NCBI RefSeq assembly: GCF_000178975.2
Contig: NC_015064.1
Location: 2,294,001-2,358,000 of the forward strand
Direction of reading: 5' to 3'
From: Granulicella tundricola MP5ACTX9
GTDB lineage: Bacteria > Acidobacteriota > Terriglobia > Terriglobales > Acidobacteriaceae
DNA length: 64,000 nucleotides
In this document: positions 26,001 through 32,637 of the stretch, piece after piece
How the letters are laid out: each line of letters opens with the position of its first letter
How positions within the stretch are numbered: position 1 is the first letter of the stretch
Program-made: the position numbers and the translations under genes
The notes under the pieces: model-generated
What the model was told of the DNA's origin: nothing
The model's input: only the letters and a program-made list of their open reading frames with translations
Databases searched by the model: none

Positions 26001-27382
26001 TCGTATAAGCAACCGCCAGAGAAAGGTATCGGCTGACCACCGGACCCCGAGCCCTGACTTCCATCGAAATTCGCAGCCTCAGAGAATGTTTCGCTTAGTC
26101 TCCACTTGTACCTTACCCAACCACCGCCAGGATAATCTACTTCGCTAACTAACCCAAATGTTGGGTCATATTTGAAGTTATATGCCGATCCATTCGGCGC
26201 GGTGATGGAATTCAGAACTGAGAATCCCGGCTCACTTATATTGAAATAGCCGTTGCATGTATATGTGGAACCAGGATTGTTGACGATTCGAACCGAGGGA
26301 GGATTATAGGACGCGGTTGCAGATGTAAAATCAAGGTGGTAACTTAGGCCCCCAACATTGTAGTCGAGAGGTTTCATCGTGTTTGCGCTGTTGTTTTGAT
26401 TTGCTTGAGTACCAAGGTAGGGATAGGCTCCCGGCGCAGATGCGCCCGAGGAAGATACCGAAACGATAGTTCTACCCACGCTATCCGTTATTGGCAGACC
26501 GCCGTTTGTTTGATTCGGAAGTACATTGAAGGCAAGTCGATTGCCGTTTCTATCTTCGATGGCGAGAGGATAGATGTAGTTATTCGTTACATCATGCGGA
26601 TCATATCCAGGCACCCCGCTTTGGCCAGCTGGAAAGAAATACTGAGTGCCGTTAAGATCAGTGGCTACAAACGAGGGTCCCTCCCCGCAGTCGCTATTCT
26701 CCGACGGAAGGCCATTGCAGTTCGCTTCAGCTGCGGAGGCGACTTCGTCATCCCCTCCCGATTGCGATGATGTAAAACTGTGAAGGTTACTTTGAAGCTG
26801 CGAAGAATCACAGTGGTCCTCCGGATCATAACCGCCGGTTACCGAGACTTCAGGCGGCGACAGGAAAGCTAGACCGAGCGGATGCGCCTCTCCCTGCATG
26901 TCGTAGAAATTGTAAGCGGACGAGATGGAGCAAGCATATGACCCGCTGCTGCTGGTGGCCGCTGGATTGACCATTTGAACGTTCCAAGCTAAAGCAGTGA
27001 CGTACGGGAGTGTGTCGCTCCATCCTCCTCCCGCGTTTGCGCGGTCAGTGTTTGTTGGCTGGTTGTAAGAACATGGTGCCGAGTCTAAACCGCCGCAGCC
27101 AGCAACAAGGGATGAGAAGCGATGCACAGAACCTGAGTTGTAGGTGAAAGCAAAAGGAAGAGAGATTCCTCTTCCTTTTGGCGTGGGCAGATCGACCTTA
27201 AGTGATAATGAACCATTTGCTGGATTAACAGTTTCCGAAAGGCCGTTGATGTAGTTGTGACCTACGCCAGGTATCGGAACGGAACCCTCATTCACCAGAG
27301 GGTTGCTCTGGGCACATAAGTTGGATGCGGAGATGATGAAGAAACCTGCAACAAGACGTGCGCAGTTTTTCAGAGAAATCAT
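20090..27382 (-). CDS. Secreted giant RHS/YD-repeat protein with C-terminal L,D-transpeptidase (YkuD) domain
   Basis: Using the ATG at 27382 the protein has 2430 residues and starts with a signal peptide (MISLKNCARLVAGFFIISAS). An N-terminal beta region and many YD repeats (YDALNRLHFKTYSDG, YDAAGNLLSDG) follow. Four ~155-residue repeated modules (about 21400-23350) sit inside the shell. The RHS core ends with DYFPARYYGSNMGRWMSPDP and MYAYVNNNP, then the DPTGM autocleavage-type motif. The tail after it has TPTGTF, AFGPYQLHI, FIHGT and SHGCIRM, the full YkuD signature with catalytic His, Ser-His-Gly and Cys. It may alter peptidoglycan crosslinks of target cells. The upstream TTG at 27436 would lengthen the N-terminus and is less likely. 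Confidence 0.88.
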   Translation of the reverse strand: MISLKNCARLVAGFFIISASNLCAQSNPLVNEGSVPIPGVGHNYINGLSETVNPANGSLSLKVDLPTPKGRGISLPFAFTYNSGSVHRFSSLVAGCGGLDSAPCSYNQPTNTDRANAGGGWSDTLPYVTALAWNVQMVNPAATSSSGSYACSISSAYNFYDMQGEAHPLGLAFLSPPEVSVTGGYDPEDHCDSSQLQSNLHSFTSSQSGGDDEVASAAEANCNGLPSENSDCGEGPSFVATDLNGTQYFFPAGQSGVPGYDPHDVTNNYIYPLAIEDRNGNRLAFNVLPNQTNGGLPITDSVGRTIVSVSSSGASAPGAYPYLGTQANQNNSANTMKPLDYNVGGLSYHLDFTSATASYNPPSVRIVNNPGSTYTCNGYFNISEPGFSVLNSITAPNGSAYNFKYDPTFGLVSEVDYPGGGWVRYKWRLSETFSEAANFDGSQGSGSGGQPIPFSGGCLYEYSIPVIDQRTVGYRQGSSAAITQSFSYSTTWNSVGQWLSKTTTVSTTDNISGQKSQTVYSYGPIGRKVQVNEFGLMAVQLPVETSVKDYDLGIAGSSNSTLLRATTKTWSDQYKLTSKTVQLAGAPSSSEVYCFTGDSDLVTEKDEYGFGVSGPQITPVNGGWSVAASANCGSPTPTRKTLLGYGISSMPCLTAIYDGSTRTAETDVYLDGGSSPCLSGSATTQAVGGLVAGTHDEANYGPSVPARRGNPTTVTQWSNNGSSTTTTAVFDETGQIVSSTDGCGNVACADMPGTAGHTTAYSYADNFTDANASGQTNAYVTSVTRPSPNGVPIVLKYGYRYSDGQVSSVTDANNQTTNYTYADSLNRLTETQGPLDASNGNQRPTTAFTYNDAAPSPSITTKMLLNTGGTQLNSVAVQDGIGHTVQTQVTSDPAGTDYVDTAYTGMGSVYSVSSPHRSGFLPTDGTKLFAYDALGREIHQTNTDGSGEWWCYNGISSGSQPNCIGNASSISQGSWVDHSDETGSHWQHVSDSFGRLAAVIEPSPANGTPFLETDYSYDGLNNLKGVNQIGAPGDAPRSRSFSYDSLSRLITSTNPETGTICYGLWSGSTCSGGYDANGNLQYKTDARGKQTSYTYDALNRLHFKTYSDGTPTAAFGYDGKDENGGAIPSSLNSIGRLSHVSNEVNAAKTLSYDAMGRLTSQTECVPSDCSYDIGVSAGYDLAGNMTSLTYPDGRTVQHGFDAAGRMSSVTNLGFSSNVVNQPYLTVATNGYDAAGHLVAAGFGNGVSMGAGYDNRERLLTLGYGPANAPLWSKQYAWTPNSNLQSQTDLITGVQRQFGYDSLNRLTAAQDIFSNLAVASGSNGNTGSTTTSGSGAAETPGGSGAVPQWTNPDDSNLLAELGASQPGWTYTNATVATNAATGPDGLMSAAVVTATSGSQDTYISGTVPNASSYSLETMTGSVWLRSTSGTQTVNLYLVDLSPGNFGIAGWRQVQLTPSWQQYQVTGSMPAALNVISWQIGGGATVSNGQSFMVWNPMLEDEGIAGSSVTNFLPYSQRFSGSTWAANGVSVADNSVTAPDGQKTGATITSTGNGQIDGLVQSPLPYSGLTITGSVWMRVPSGSLSVDLGLYETGSSGFAALNATIVNVTSDWQRFAVTGVTQGSLSLLALQVGGNGHMLAGQVVQVWGAQVEAAATAGPYVATAGIPATINTSFTNLLPYSQTPTGPSWSGQTITTATNSTTAPDGSITAAQISATGADSYLVDSAANPGLYDGATVTGSVYLRSTGGSQTLNLYLFTMNASGRTYFSPQTVNLNSTWQRFQITASLPTGLTALVLQIGGAGSLQSGQVFDVWGAQLEVASHPGPYIATTTLPVLTGTQLTNILPNSQQLNGPNWFLSAGSIAGISGAAPDGTNTASTFVASPNSGDSYLAALAPNPSLYDGETVTASVYLRSNSGTQPINLYLTEIGDQGWQVANSVNLNLSSSWQRVAVTGSLMNGLTNLALQIGGGGSIQNGQGFQVWGPQLVEGSDPAPYTQTTTTTTVIATGQSGTPVPNGLNESYAYDSFGNITKNGSFNASYTANNQMFGYSYDAAGNLLSDGYNVMTWDAESRMLTAGGATYVYDAEGQRVEKQGVGVTDTVYFGGQPIARLSAGQWTDLIYGPNGLLAEVPGTQNGAPVYHVTDQLGTTAGNLLADGTFVNPMDYRPFGGVFSGNTNDPYLFTGKERDAESGLDYFPARYYGSNMGRWMSPDPIPWLGWQHPPEGSSEEEEEESHKKFEEWIGNPQNLNMYAYVNNNPMSHTDPTGMAGCQAGDKKFSTCTITVTYDPKTSKGTLTVTGQNKGDAAPTTLLTASVVVGGDGHVTPTGTFTAKSWEKDHVSTLYGNSANTPWSKTALGGNAFGPYQLHIKELDGRGIFIHGTMGPGWSPTTWGNALFLSPTSHGCIRMCNRDDIDLHSIMPNPAGNKIIIGTTP

Positions 27383-27864
27383 TAAGCCCTTTGCTAGGAA
27401 CCAGACGTTTCGTTTTGGTGGCCGAACATTCACCAAGAGCCTTGGAGAATCATTGTCCGCTTTGCAGGCAGACGCTTTACTCCTCGGCGTTGCTGATGGA
27501 TCTCAGCTATAAGGATTAGGGTAAGTAAGGCGGGAAAGATCAGTCTGCAGGAACAGGAAAGAGCAGGAACACCCGAGCCAAGGGACGGCGCATTAAATCT
27601 CCAAGCGGCGCAAATTTTGATGATGAGTAACATTGCCTTTTCTGAAGAGTGAAGTCAATGAAAATTTACTCCTGCATGCACTGTTTGCTGTCTTCAAGTG
27701 CGTTCTCTTTCGGCTTCGCCTCGACCCACAACCCCCCGGCCCGCCCGGCCCGGGATACCAACCCTGCCCGCACGGCTACCGGTCCCGGAGAGCGCACCCT
27801 CGCAGCATCGAGCGCCATTCCTGGATGGCGGCTGGCCGGTATCGGTCAGCCGCCTCGTCGGTCG
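27383..27864. other. Intergenic region between RHS gene and integrase
   Basis: No convincing gene on either strand. Frames on the + strand here are Pro/Arg-rich and run antisense into the integrase end. An imperfect 12-bp hairpin (27827-27838 with 27843-27854, loop GTAT) lies just past the integrase stop and may end its transcript. The rest should hold the RHS promoter, which I could not pick out. Confidence 0.5.
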
Positions 27865-29145
27865 TCAGTATCCGGCCTTCGCCTGAGCAGCTATGAACCG
27901 CTCCTTGAGGTCGCCCGTTACGGCAGCCGCCAAGTACCGGGAAGTGCTGGTGAAGTCCTTGTGTGAGTGGCCGAGTAGCACCTGAACCGACTTCACGTCC
28001 ATACCGCCCCGCAGGCAATTAGTGGCGTAGGTAGCTCTAAACCGGTGAACGAAGAAAATCGAGGGGTCTTGGCCGGACCGCTTCGCGATCTTCTTGCAAA
28101 GGTCCCACATCTTGTCATTGGGCTTCCCTGACCGGGTACAGAAGACCAGGTCAGTATCCGCGCCTTGGTTCAGCTTCGTGGCGGCTTCCTTATGCGCCGT
28201 CAGGCGGAGGAGCAAATCAGGCAGGATCGGAATAGTGCGCGACTTCCCTGTTTTGGTTTTATGCCCAGTCGTCTTATTGTTTCGAACCGTGATGATGCCG
28301 TACCTGAGATCCACCCAGCGCCAAGCGAGGTTCATCATCTCGCCTTTGCGCAGACCGGTCCGCAGGAAGGTGGTGAACAGAAGGTGTTCGGCTGGCTTGC
28401 ACGCAGCGAAGAACTTCTCCAGCTCTTCAGTCTGGAAGATAATGGGTTCGTCGTTCTCGTCGTCATCCCTGAACTCCTCCATCTTCACTAGCCCTTTGCC
28501 GGGGGGTAGGTCCATGAACCAGCGATAAAACTGATTCACCTCCGCGACCTTGTTCACCGCCGTGCGCTGAGTGCGGAGTTTACGGGTCTTGTGGGCGTGC
28601 TCCCGGTCTGACTGCTCCGGAGTTCTGACTATCCAGTCCACGAAGTTGTGTAGATCGTCAGATGTTAGGTCTTCAACGTACTGCTTTTTGACGAACCGTC
28701 GGAACTCTTCAAGGTCGTAGGTGAAGAGCGCGAGGGTCTTGGGCCGCCACTTAGCGGACGGTCGGTTGGTTGCCGGGTCTAAGAATGACGCGATAGCCGT
28801 CTTGAGTAGGGTCTTTTCATCGGCCTCCTCCACCTTCAAACCGACGGACAGGCCCCGAAGGGCGAGTTCCTTGATGTCCGCTGCGTTCTTGGCGAGGTTG
28901 TACTTCGGCCCAATCTTCTTCCAGCGGCGTTTCGTGCCCTCGTAGAAGAAGATCCCCCAGTCACCCTCGGGGTGAACCTCCATCTTGCCCCTAACCAGAA
29001 CCTTATCGTTTTCCGGCTTGTTATTGCTCGGGTTCACCCACGGCGGACACTTCACCCACACGCCACCCTGCCACTCCCGTTTGCCCGCGTCCCAGACGCC
29101 GCCGACGCGCACCTGCTTGTAAACCGCCACTTTCCTGTTCGCCAC
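27865..29145 (-). CDS. int: Phage tyrosine integrase
   Basis: A 426-residue integrase with a basic N-terminal arm-binding region, a core-binding helical region (residues ~110-215, AIASFLDPATN...YRWFMDLPP) and a catalytic domain. Catalytic residues are all visible: Arg in RTGLRKGEM, Lys in the KTTGHKTKTGKSR beta hairpin, HRFRATYAT for the H-x-x-R pair, LLGHSHKD for the second His, and Tyr in TSRYLAA. It lies about 100 bp from the tRNA-Leu fragment, the expected attachment site, and should carry out integration and excision of the prophage to its left. Confidence 0.93.
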   Translation of the reverse strand: MANRKVAVYKQVRVGGVWDAGKREWQGGVWVKCPPWVNPSNNKPENDKVLVRGKMEVHPEGDWGIFFYEGTKRRWKKIGPKYNLAKNAADIKELALRGLSVGLKVEEADEKTLLKTAIASFLDPATNRPSAKWRPKTLALFTYDLEEFRRFVKKQYVEDLTSDDLHNFVDWIVRTPEQSDREHAHKTRKLRTQRTAVNKVAEVNQFYRWFMDLPPGKGLVKMEEFRDDDENDEPIIFQTEELEKFFAACKPAEHLLFTTFLRTGLRKGEMMNLAWRWVDLRYGIITVRNNKTTGHKTKTGKSRTIPILPDLLLRLTAHKEAATKLNQGADTDLVFCTRSGKPNDKMWDLCKKIAKRSGQDPSIFFVHRFRATYATNCLRGGMDVKSVQVLLGHSHKDFTSTSRYLAAAVTGDLKERFIAAQAKAGY

Positions 29146-29251
29146 GATAAGCCCTCCGAGGGCTCAATAGTAACGCTTTTCAGTACGGTGGTAGTACGGC
29201 GCAGCCGGAGAGAAACCTAAGCCATTCAATATAAATCACTTAGCGTTGTAG

Positions 29252-29309
29252 TGGTGCCCGAGGGGGGACTTGAACCCCCATTCCCTAAAGGGCGACGGAT
29301 TTTAAGTCC
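29252..29309 (-). pseudogene. 3' fragment of tRNA-Leu(UAA), candidate phage attachment site
   Basis: On the minus strand this reads the anticodon loop CTTAAAA (anticodon TAA), a variable arm with CCC-TTTA-GGG, the T-arm GGGGGTTCAAGTCCCCC and the acceptor 3' side ending in CCA at 29252. The 5' half (acceptor strand and D-arm) is missing: the sequence to the right does not fold as a tRNA. A tRNA 3' half beside an integrase gene is the usual attachment-site scar. It cannot make a working tRNA. Confidence 0.8.
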
Positions 29310-29484
29310 CATTTTCCACAGATTGCGGTGTCAAGCATTATCTTGCAGATTGCTGCAAAACCCTTGTCTTTGTTGAGTTTTATCGCTTCTCTGCCTTGCA
29401 GGATGACGTTTACCATCGCACGATATTCCGATGCGAAGTGCCACTACAAGTGCCACCAGAACCTGACAAAGAGCTTGAACCTTT

Positions 29485-30207
29485 CTAAGGTGTTGGTGAT
29501 GCAGCGAGACGGATTATTTCAAGTGCCTTTGAGCAAACGTCCGCTTCTACTGTCGGGAGCGACCCGACGAGCGCGATAGGAGTCTTTTTTGCAAGCCCCC
29601 AGAAGTGATCGGCAATATCTGAACCAAGAAAGAGATACTCGGAATGGCGGTCAACGAAGCGATGCTTGAGGAGCTTTTTCTTGAAAAGATAGTCTTCAAC
29701 CTTCCGGTAACTGCCGCCAAAGTCATCCTCCAAGGCGCTATTTCCACGTGAAACTCTTTTTGCCGCCACCTCACGCCCATGCCCCAAGACATTACGAAAG
29801 TGAAAGAGGACGCTCAGGGCTTCCAATAAAGGCTTAAGGCCAGAAAGGTCATCAAAGCTGTATCCGGTCACGAGTTCGAAGGTCTCTCTATAACCGGCTA
29901 TTCCGGTGCTTCTGCCAACTCTTGCCGCAAGGTCTGTGTGCAATCTGTTGAAGAACTGATTGTTCGACTTTCTCTTGGCAAAATCCAACTGTTCTGAGTC
30001 GAAGAATATCTTCCTCCGGTGTTCAAGAAGTGCCCGAAGAATGGATTCTAAAATGCCTTCGAGATAACACGCTGCCCCCAGGATGATCTGAAAATTTATT
30101 CCAGCAGTCAACTTGGTCGGCCCGTTGCCGGGACGGCTTCCAGCAAAGTGGTCAATAGAAACTTCTATGGAAGGCCAAACTGCCTCCGTTATGTAATGGA
30201 TGACCAT
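29485..30207 (-). CDS. HEPN-like domain protein
   Basis: A 240-residue, mostly helical protein. The segment LSVLFHFRNVLGHGREV (residues ~131-147) carries R138-N and H143, an R-N-x-x-x-H arrangement typical of HEPN domains, which are often RNases in defence and toxin systems. The preceding long helices (GAACYLEGILESILRALLEH) fit the fold. No antitoxin or nucleotidyltransferase is adjacent. It is the first gene on the far side of the att site. I cannot say whether it is a nuclease or a non-catalytic HEPN relative. Confidence 0.6.
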   Translation of the reverse strand: MVIHYITEAVWPSIEVSIDHFAGSRPGNGPTKLTAGINFQIILGAACYLEGILESILRALLEHRRKIFFDSEQLDFAKRKSNNQFFNRLHTDLAARVGRSTGIAGYRETFELVTGYSFDDLSGLKPLLEALSVLFHFRNVLGHGREVAAKRVSRGNSALEDDFGGSYRKVEDYLFKKKLLKHRFVDRHSEYLFLGSDIADHFWGLAKKTPIALVGSLPTVEADVCSKALEIIRLAASPTP

Positions 30208-30300
30208 ATGAATCTCCTACGCCCCGCCAACAAGACACGCTGCTGACTGTATACCATCGAGAAGTGTCACTTTCGCCATCTCTTCGCCTATACTTGGTTC

Positions 30301-30513
30301 ATGTTCGACCCTTTCGCCAACACGCCTCGCATCAATCGAACAATGGTCTATCTCGGCGCGTGCATGATCGCTGGCATCAGACTAGCAAGAGAGCGACAGG
30401 TGAACGTCCGGGTTGTCCCTACGAGGGTTGCGGTCGATGAGTCGGTGGAACTGGCTCATGAGATTTTCAATAAGGTGTTCAGGCGGGTTCCCGAAAAGCT
30501 GGGGCAGAAGTGA
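30301..30513 (+). CDS. Small protein of unknown function
   Basis: Seventy residues, not recognised. Basic, with a short hydrophobic part (MVYLGACMIAGIRLA) and a helical C-terminus (ESVELAHEIFNKVFRRVPEKL). It ends 9 nt before the next small gene on the same strand, so the two may be co-transcribed. Confidence 0.5.
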   Translation: MFDPFANTPRINRTMVYLGACMIAGIRLARERQVNVRVVPTRVAVDESVELAHEIFNKVFRRVPEKLGQK

Positions 30514-30522
30514 GGAGGACAT

Positions 30523-30816
30523 ATGGACGAGCGGACGATTGTTTCAGTTGCGGATGAGCAGCAGGCAGGGCAGGTCAATGAGGTCAGGCAGCATGATCTC
30601 CGCTTCCTTGCTCAATGGAAGAGTATTGAAGAGTACCCCGCCTGCCCCGTGGGTATCGGCATCTTGAAACAGATGGCAGAGGCTAGTCCGGGGGCGTATG
30701 AGCTCGCACTCTCCAAAGGGATGGACAGGCCGGATCACCCGCTGCTCATCCGCAACCCTCACTGGAGAGCCTTTGTTGCTCACTACCAGGCTTGTGAGAA
30801 TTGCAACGAGGTCTGA
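30523..30816 (+). CDS. 97-residue C-x-x-C-N-E-V protein, copy 1
   Basis: A 97-residue protein preceded by GAGGAGG. It has a close paralogue of the same length at 50137-50430. They share MDERTI, QWKSIEEYPACPVGIGIL, RPDHPLL, NP-WRAFV and the C-terminal C-x-x-CNEV. The terminal Cys pair plus the internal Cys could bind a metal. Function unknown. Confidence 0.7.
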   Translation: MDERTIVSVADEQQAGQVNEVRQHDLRFLAQWKSIEEYPACPVGIGILKQMAEASPGAYELALSKGMDRPDHPLLIRNPHWRAFVAHYQACENCNEV

Positions 30817-30828
30817 GTCCCCTGATCT

Positions 30829-31026
30829 TCACTGAGACTTATAGAGATCAACGCACAGCGGATATGCGCCTGCATCCTTATCAACTTCCTGCCTTGGGAC
30901 AGACAAACACTGCTGCCCTGTCTTCGTGTCGAGTGCGAAAGTTCCTTCACCGACAGGCACAAATCTATGGCTTTGGCTTCCGCAGCCTAGAATCAACATT
31001 GTTACGCTGAGAGTAGCAACCTTCAT
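30829..31026 (-). CDS. Small lipoprotein
   Basis: Sixty-five residues starting MKVATLSVTMLILGCGSQ: a basic start, a hydrophobic stretch and an LGCG lipobox, so lipid attachment at that Cys is expected. After it, a compact segment FALDTKTGQQC and two more Cys (one in YPLCVDL) suggest a disulfide. The gene converges on the gene at 30523-30816 with 12 nt between their ends. Confidence 0.65.
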   Translation of the reverse strand: MKVATLSVTMLILGCGSQSHRFVPVGEGTFALDTKTGQQCLSVPRQEVDKDAGAYPLCVDLYKSQ

Positions 31027-31134
31027 GGAACAAGACTCTCAGGACAATCCCACCATTTCAAGGTCAACAGTTAAATTTATTTTTTGCATAAGAATGAACA
31101 AGATAAAGCCTTAGACAATACAGCATATTTTTCC

Positions 31135-31164
31135 TTGACGTATCTTCCGTGCTGTGCTTATGAA
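31135..31164 (+). promoter_or_regulatory. Possible sigma-70 promoter
   Basis: TTGACG at 31135-31140 and TATGAA at 31159-31164 with an 18-nt spacer, 32 nt upstream of the gene at 31197, in an AT-rich stretch. Confidence 0.4.
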
Positions 31165-31196
31165 ATGCTGGTCCTAGAAACACAAGGAGCTACATC

Positions 31197-31667
31197 ATGA
31201 GCCTCACACCCGTTACACCTTCACTGCCAATCCCTAACCCCTGCCCTAGCTGCCTGCGGGCCTTCCTCACAGCGCGGGACACCTGTTCATCTTGCAAGCT
31301 GGTGATGTGCGCTGACTGTGGCTGCTCTTGCGATCACGTCTCACCTGCCATCGCGGTAGCAGTAGCTACACAAAAGCTGTGGCGCACCCCGCTGCTGCCC
31401 TCACAGACACTGGTGGTGGAGTCTGAACACGATTCCTGTTACGGAGTCTCAGGGGAGACCAAGTGGTTATCCAGACTGCCCCTCCATGAGCATGAGATCG
31501 CAAAGTGTTTGCCGGATGGCATGGGACCGATTCACCAGGGGCACCAACGGGCCGCGTTGGGTTCTGGTGAAGCTCAATACAGCGCCAATGGGTACGGTGT
31601 AGATTTGCTTCTGTTTCGTATCGAGGGCAGACGCTTCACCACTTCGGTATTCACCCCGATCAACTAA
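31197..31667 (+). CDS. Protein with Cys-rich zinc-finger-like N-terminus
   Basis: A 156-residue protein with AAGGAG 7 nt upstream of the ATG. Residues 16-42 contain CPSC, CSSCKLVMCADCGCSC and further ligand-type residues, a treble-clef or ribbon-like zinc site. The C-terminal half has no recognised domain. It is followed by a perfect 13-bp hairpin, so it is probably a single-gene unit with the promoter at 31135. Confidence 0.65.
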   Translation: MSLTPVTPSLPIPNPCPSCLRAFLTARDTCSSCKLVMCADCGCSCDHVSPAIAVAVATQKLWRTPLLPSQTLVVESEHDSCYGVSGETKWLSRLPLHEHEIAKCLPDGMGPIHQGHQRAALGSGEAQYSANGYGVDLLLFRIEGRRFTTSVFTPIN

Positions 31668-31668
31668 C

Positions 31669-31708
31669 AGCACAGTTCCACTCAGAAATAGATGGGTGGA
31701 ACTGTGCT
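31669..31708 (+). terminator. 13-bp stem hairpin
   Basis: AGCACAGTTCCAC (31669-31681) pairs perfectly with GTGGAACTGTGCT (31696-31708) across a 14-nt loop, starting 2 nt after the stop of the zinc-finger-like gene. A terminator is likely. Confidence 0.65.
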
Positions 31709-31869
31709 AATCTCTAGCAACGTCACTGAAGATCGTGGCAAGCAGACAAGGTGAGACGCGGGCCGCAGCAACAAGCGGCGACAGGAACAGCCATCCTGCG
31801 GGAAATGCACCCGGAACACAGGCCCCTTGTCAGTTCGATCAGTGGCTAATACTCATTGGAGAATTAGTC

Positions 31870-32049
31870 ATGAATGAAGCAATCACTCTCGCAACTCGTT
31901 CCTTTGCCGAAGCCATTATCCAAAGTCATTACGCAGGTGTAAAGCGTGCTGAAGAGTTCCGAATGGCAAGTCTTCAGCATGAGGACCAGCAACGCAAGCG
32001 TTATAAAGCCGACATCCTGAAACAGATCAATTATCTGTCGCAGGCGTAA
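31870..32049 (+). CDS. 59-residue helical protein
   Basis: Fifty-nine residues from the ATG at 31870, with GGAG 8 nt upstream. Sequence MNEAITLATRSFAEAII... then RAEEFRMASLQHEDQQRKRY looks like a single charged helix. Not recognised. A strong terminator hairpin begins 10 nt after the stop, which supports the gene being real. Confidence 0.5.
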   Translation: MNEAITLATRSFAEAIIQSHYAGVKRAEEFRMASLQHEDQQRKRYKADILKQINYLSQA

Positions 32050-32058
32050 ACGAAGAAA

Positions 32059-32092
32059 CCCTGTCTATCCTCAGACATGAGGATAGACAGGG
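32059..32092 (+). terminator. Perfect 15-bp terminator hairpin
   Basis: CCCTGTCTATCCTCA (32059-32073) and TGAGGATAGACAGGG (32078-32092) with a GACA loop. It directly follows the 59-residue gene. Confidence 0.75.
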
Positions 32093-32637
32093 CTTGCAAT
32101 TACATAAGGTGGCACAAAGAATGGTTCTGCTCGCCTTATACATGATTGACGATATCGTCAGCGCCATTGAGACACTGAACGGACTCGACATATGAGGGGC
32201 GTGGAATGGACGGCAGGTAAACATTAAGAAAATACGCGAGCGAGTTGCAAAGCTCCCTATCGTACTGGCAATCATGTTTGTCATCGAATATTTCGGAAAG
32301 CGCCGATCCCGTCTTCGATCTGCTCCAGAAGCAGAGACATAATCTTCTGGGGCGCCATTATGCAGGCTACCTATTGTTTTTGTTCGGAGCAACGGATTAG
32401 GAGATCGCTACATGGATTGCTAAAAACCTCCTTACGCTGGACTCTCTGACCGGCAGCAGCCTAGCAGGCTTCGTTTTGCGGAAACGCTGACTAAAGTGCT
32501 GGCCCGCGCGGGCCATTCATAGAGGCGCACGGTTGAACGGAAGATGCCGTCGCATTTTTCGCGGTTCTCTTCTGCCAAGTGATATATTGGGCGGCACAAG
32601 AACTTCAATCTGATTGGCCTTATGAGGAAAAGCAAAA
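32093..32637. other. 545-nt stretch without a supported gene
   Basis: Contains scattered short frames. One + strand frame (about 32200-32340) reads VNIKKIRERVAKLPIVLAIM and then a basic tail, like a small membrane protein, but no start codon precedes it, so it may be a remnant. The ribosome site GAGGA for the lipase-like gene is at its right end. Confidence 0.4.

Larger units (their letters stand above)
1..29309. mobile_element. Siphophage prophage (left end outside window)
   Basis: Contiguous + strand phage genes run in the canonical order from terminase through head, connector, tail, tail tip and endolysin. Minus-strand cargo (RHS/YkuD protein plus membrane protein) and a minus-strand tyrosine integrase follow. 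The right limit is a 3' tRNA-Leu fragment next to the integrase, a usual att arrangement. The early, replication and repressor genes are not in the window and must lie to the left. The HK97-type capsid and portal, the G/T chaperone and a gpJ-like tip protein make it a long-tailed phage. One fibre gene is frameshifted, so full function is uncertain. Confidence 0.9.

Noticed and set aside
27649..27966. 105-residue + strand Pro/Arg-rich frame
   Set aside because: Overlaps the 3' end of the integrase on the other strand, has low-complexity content and no ribosome site.
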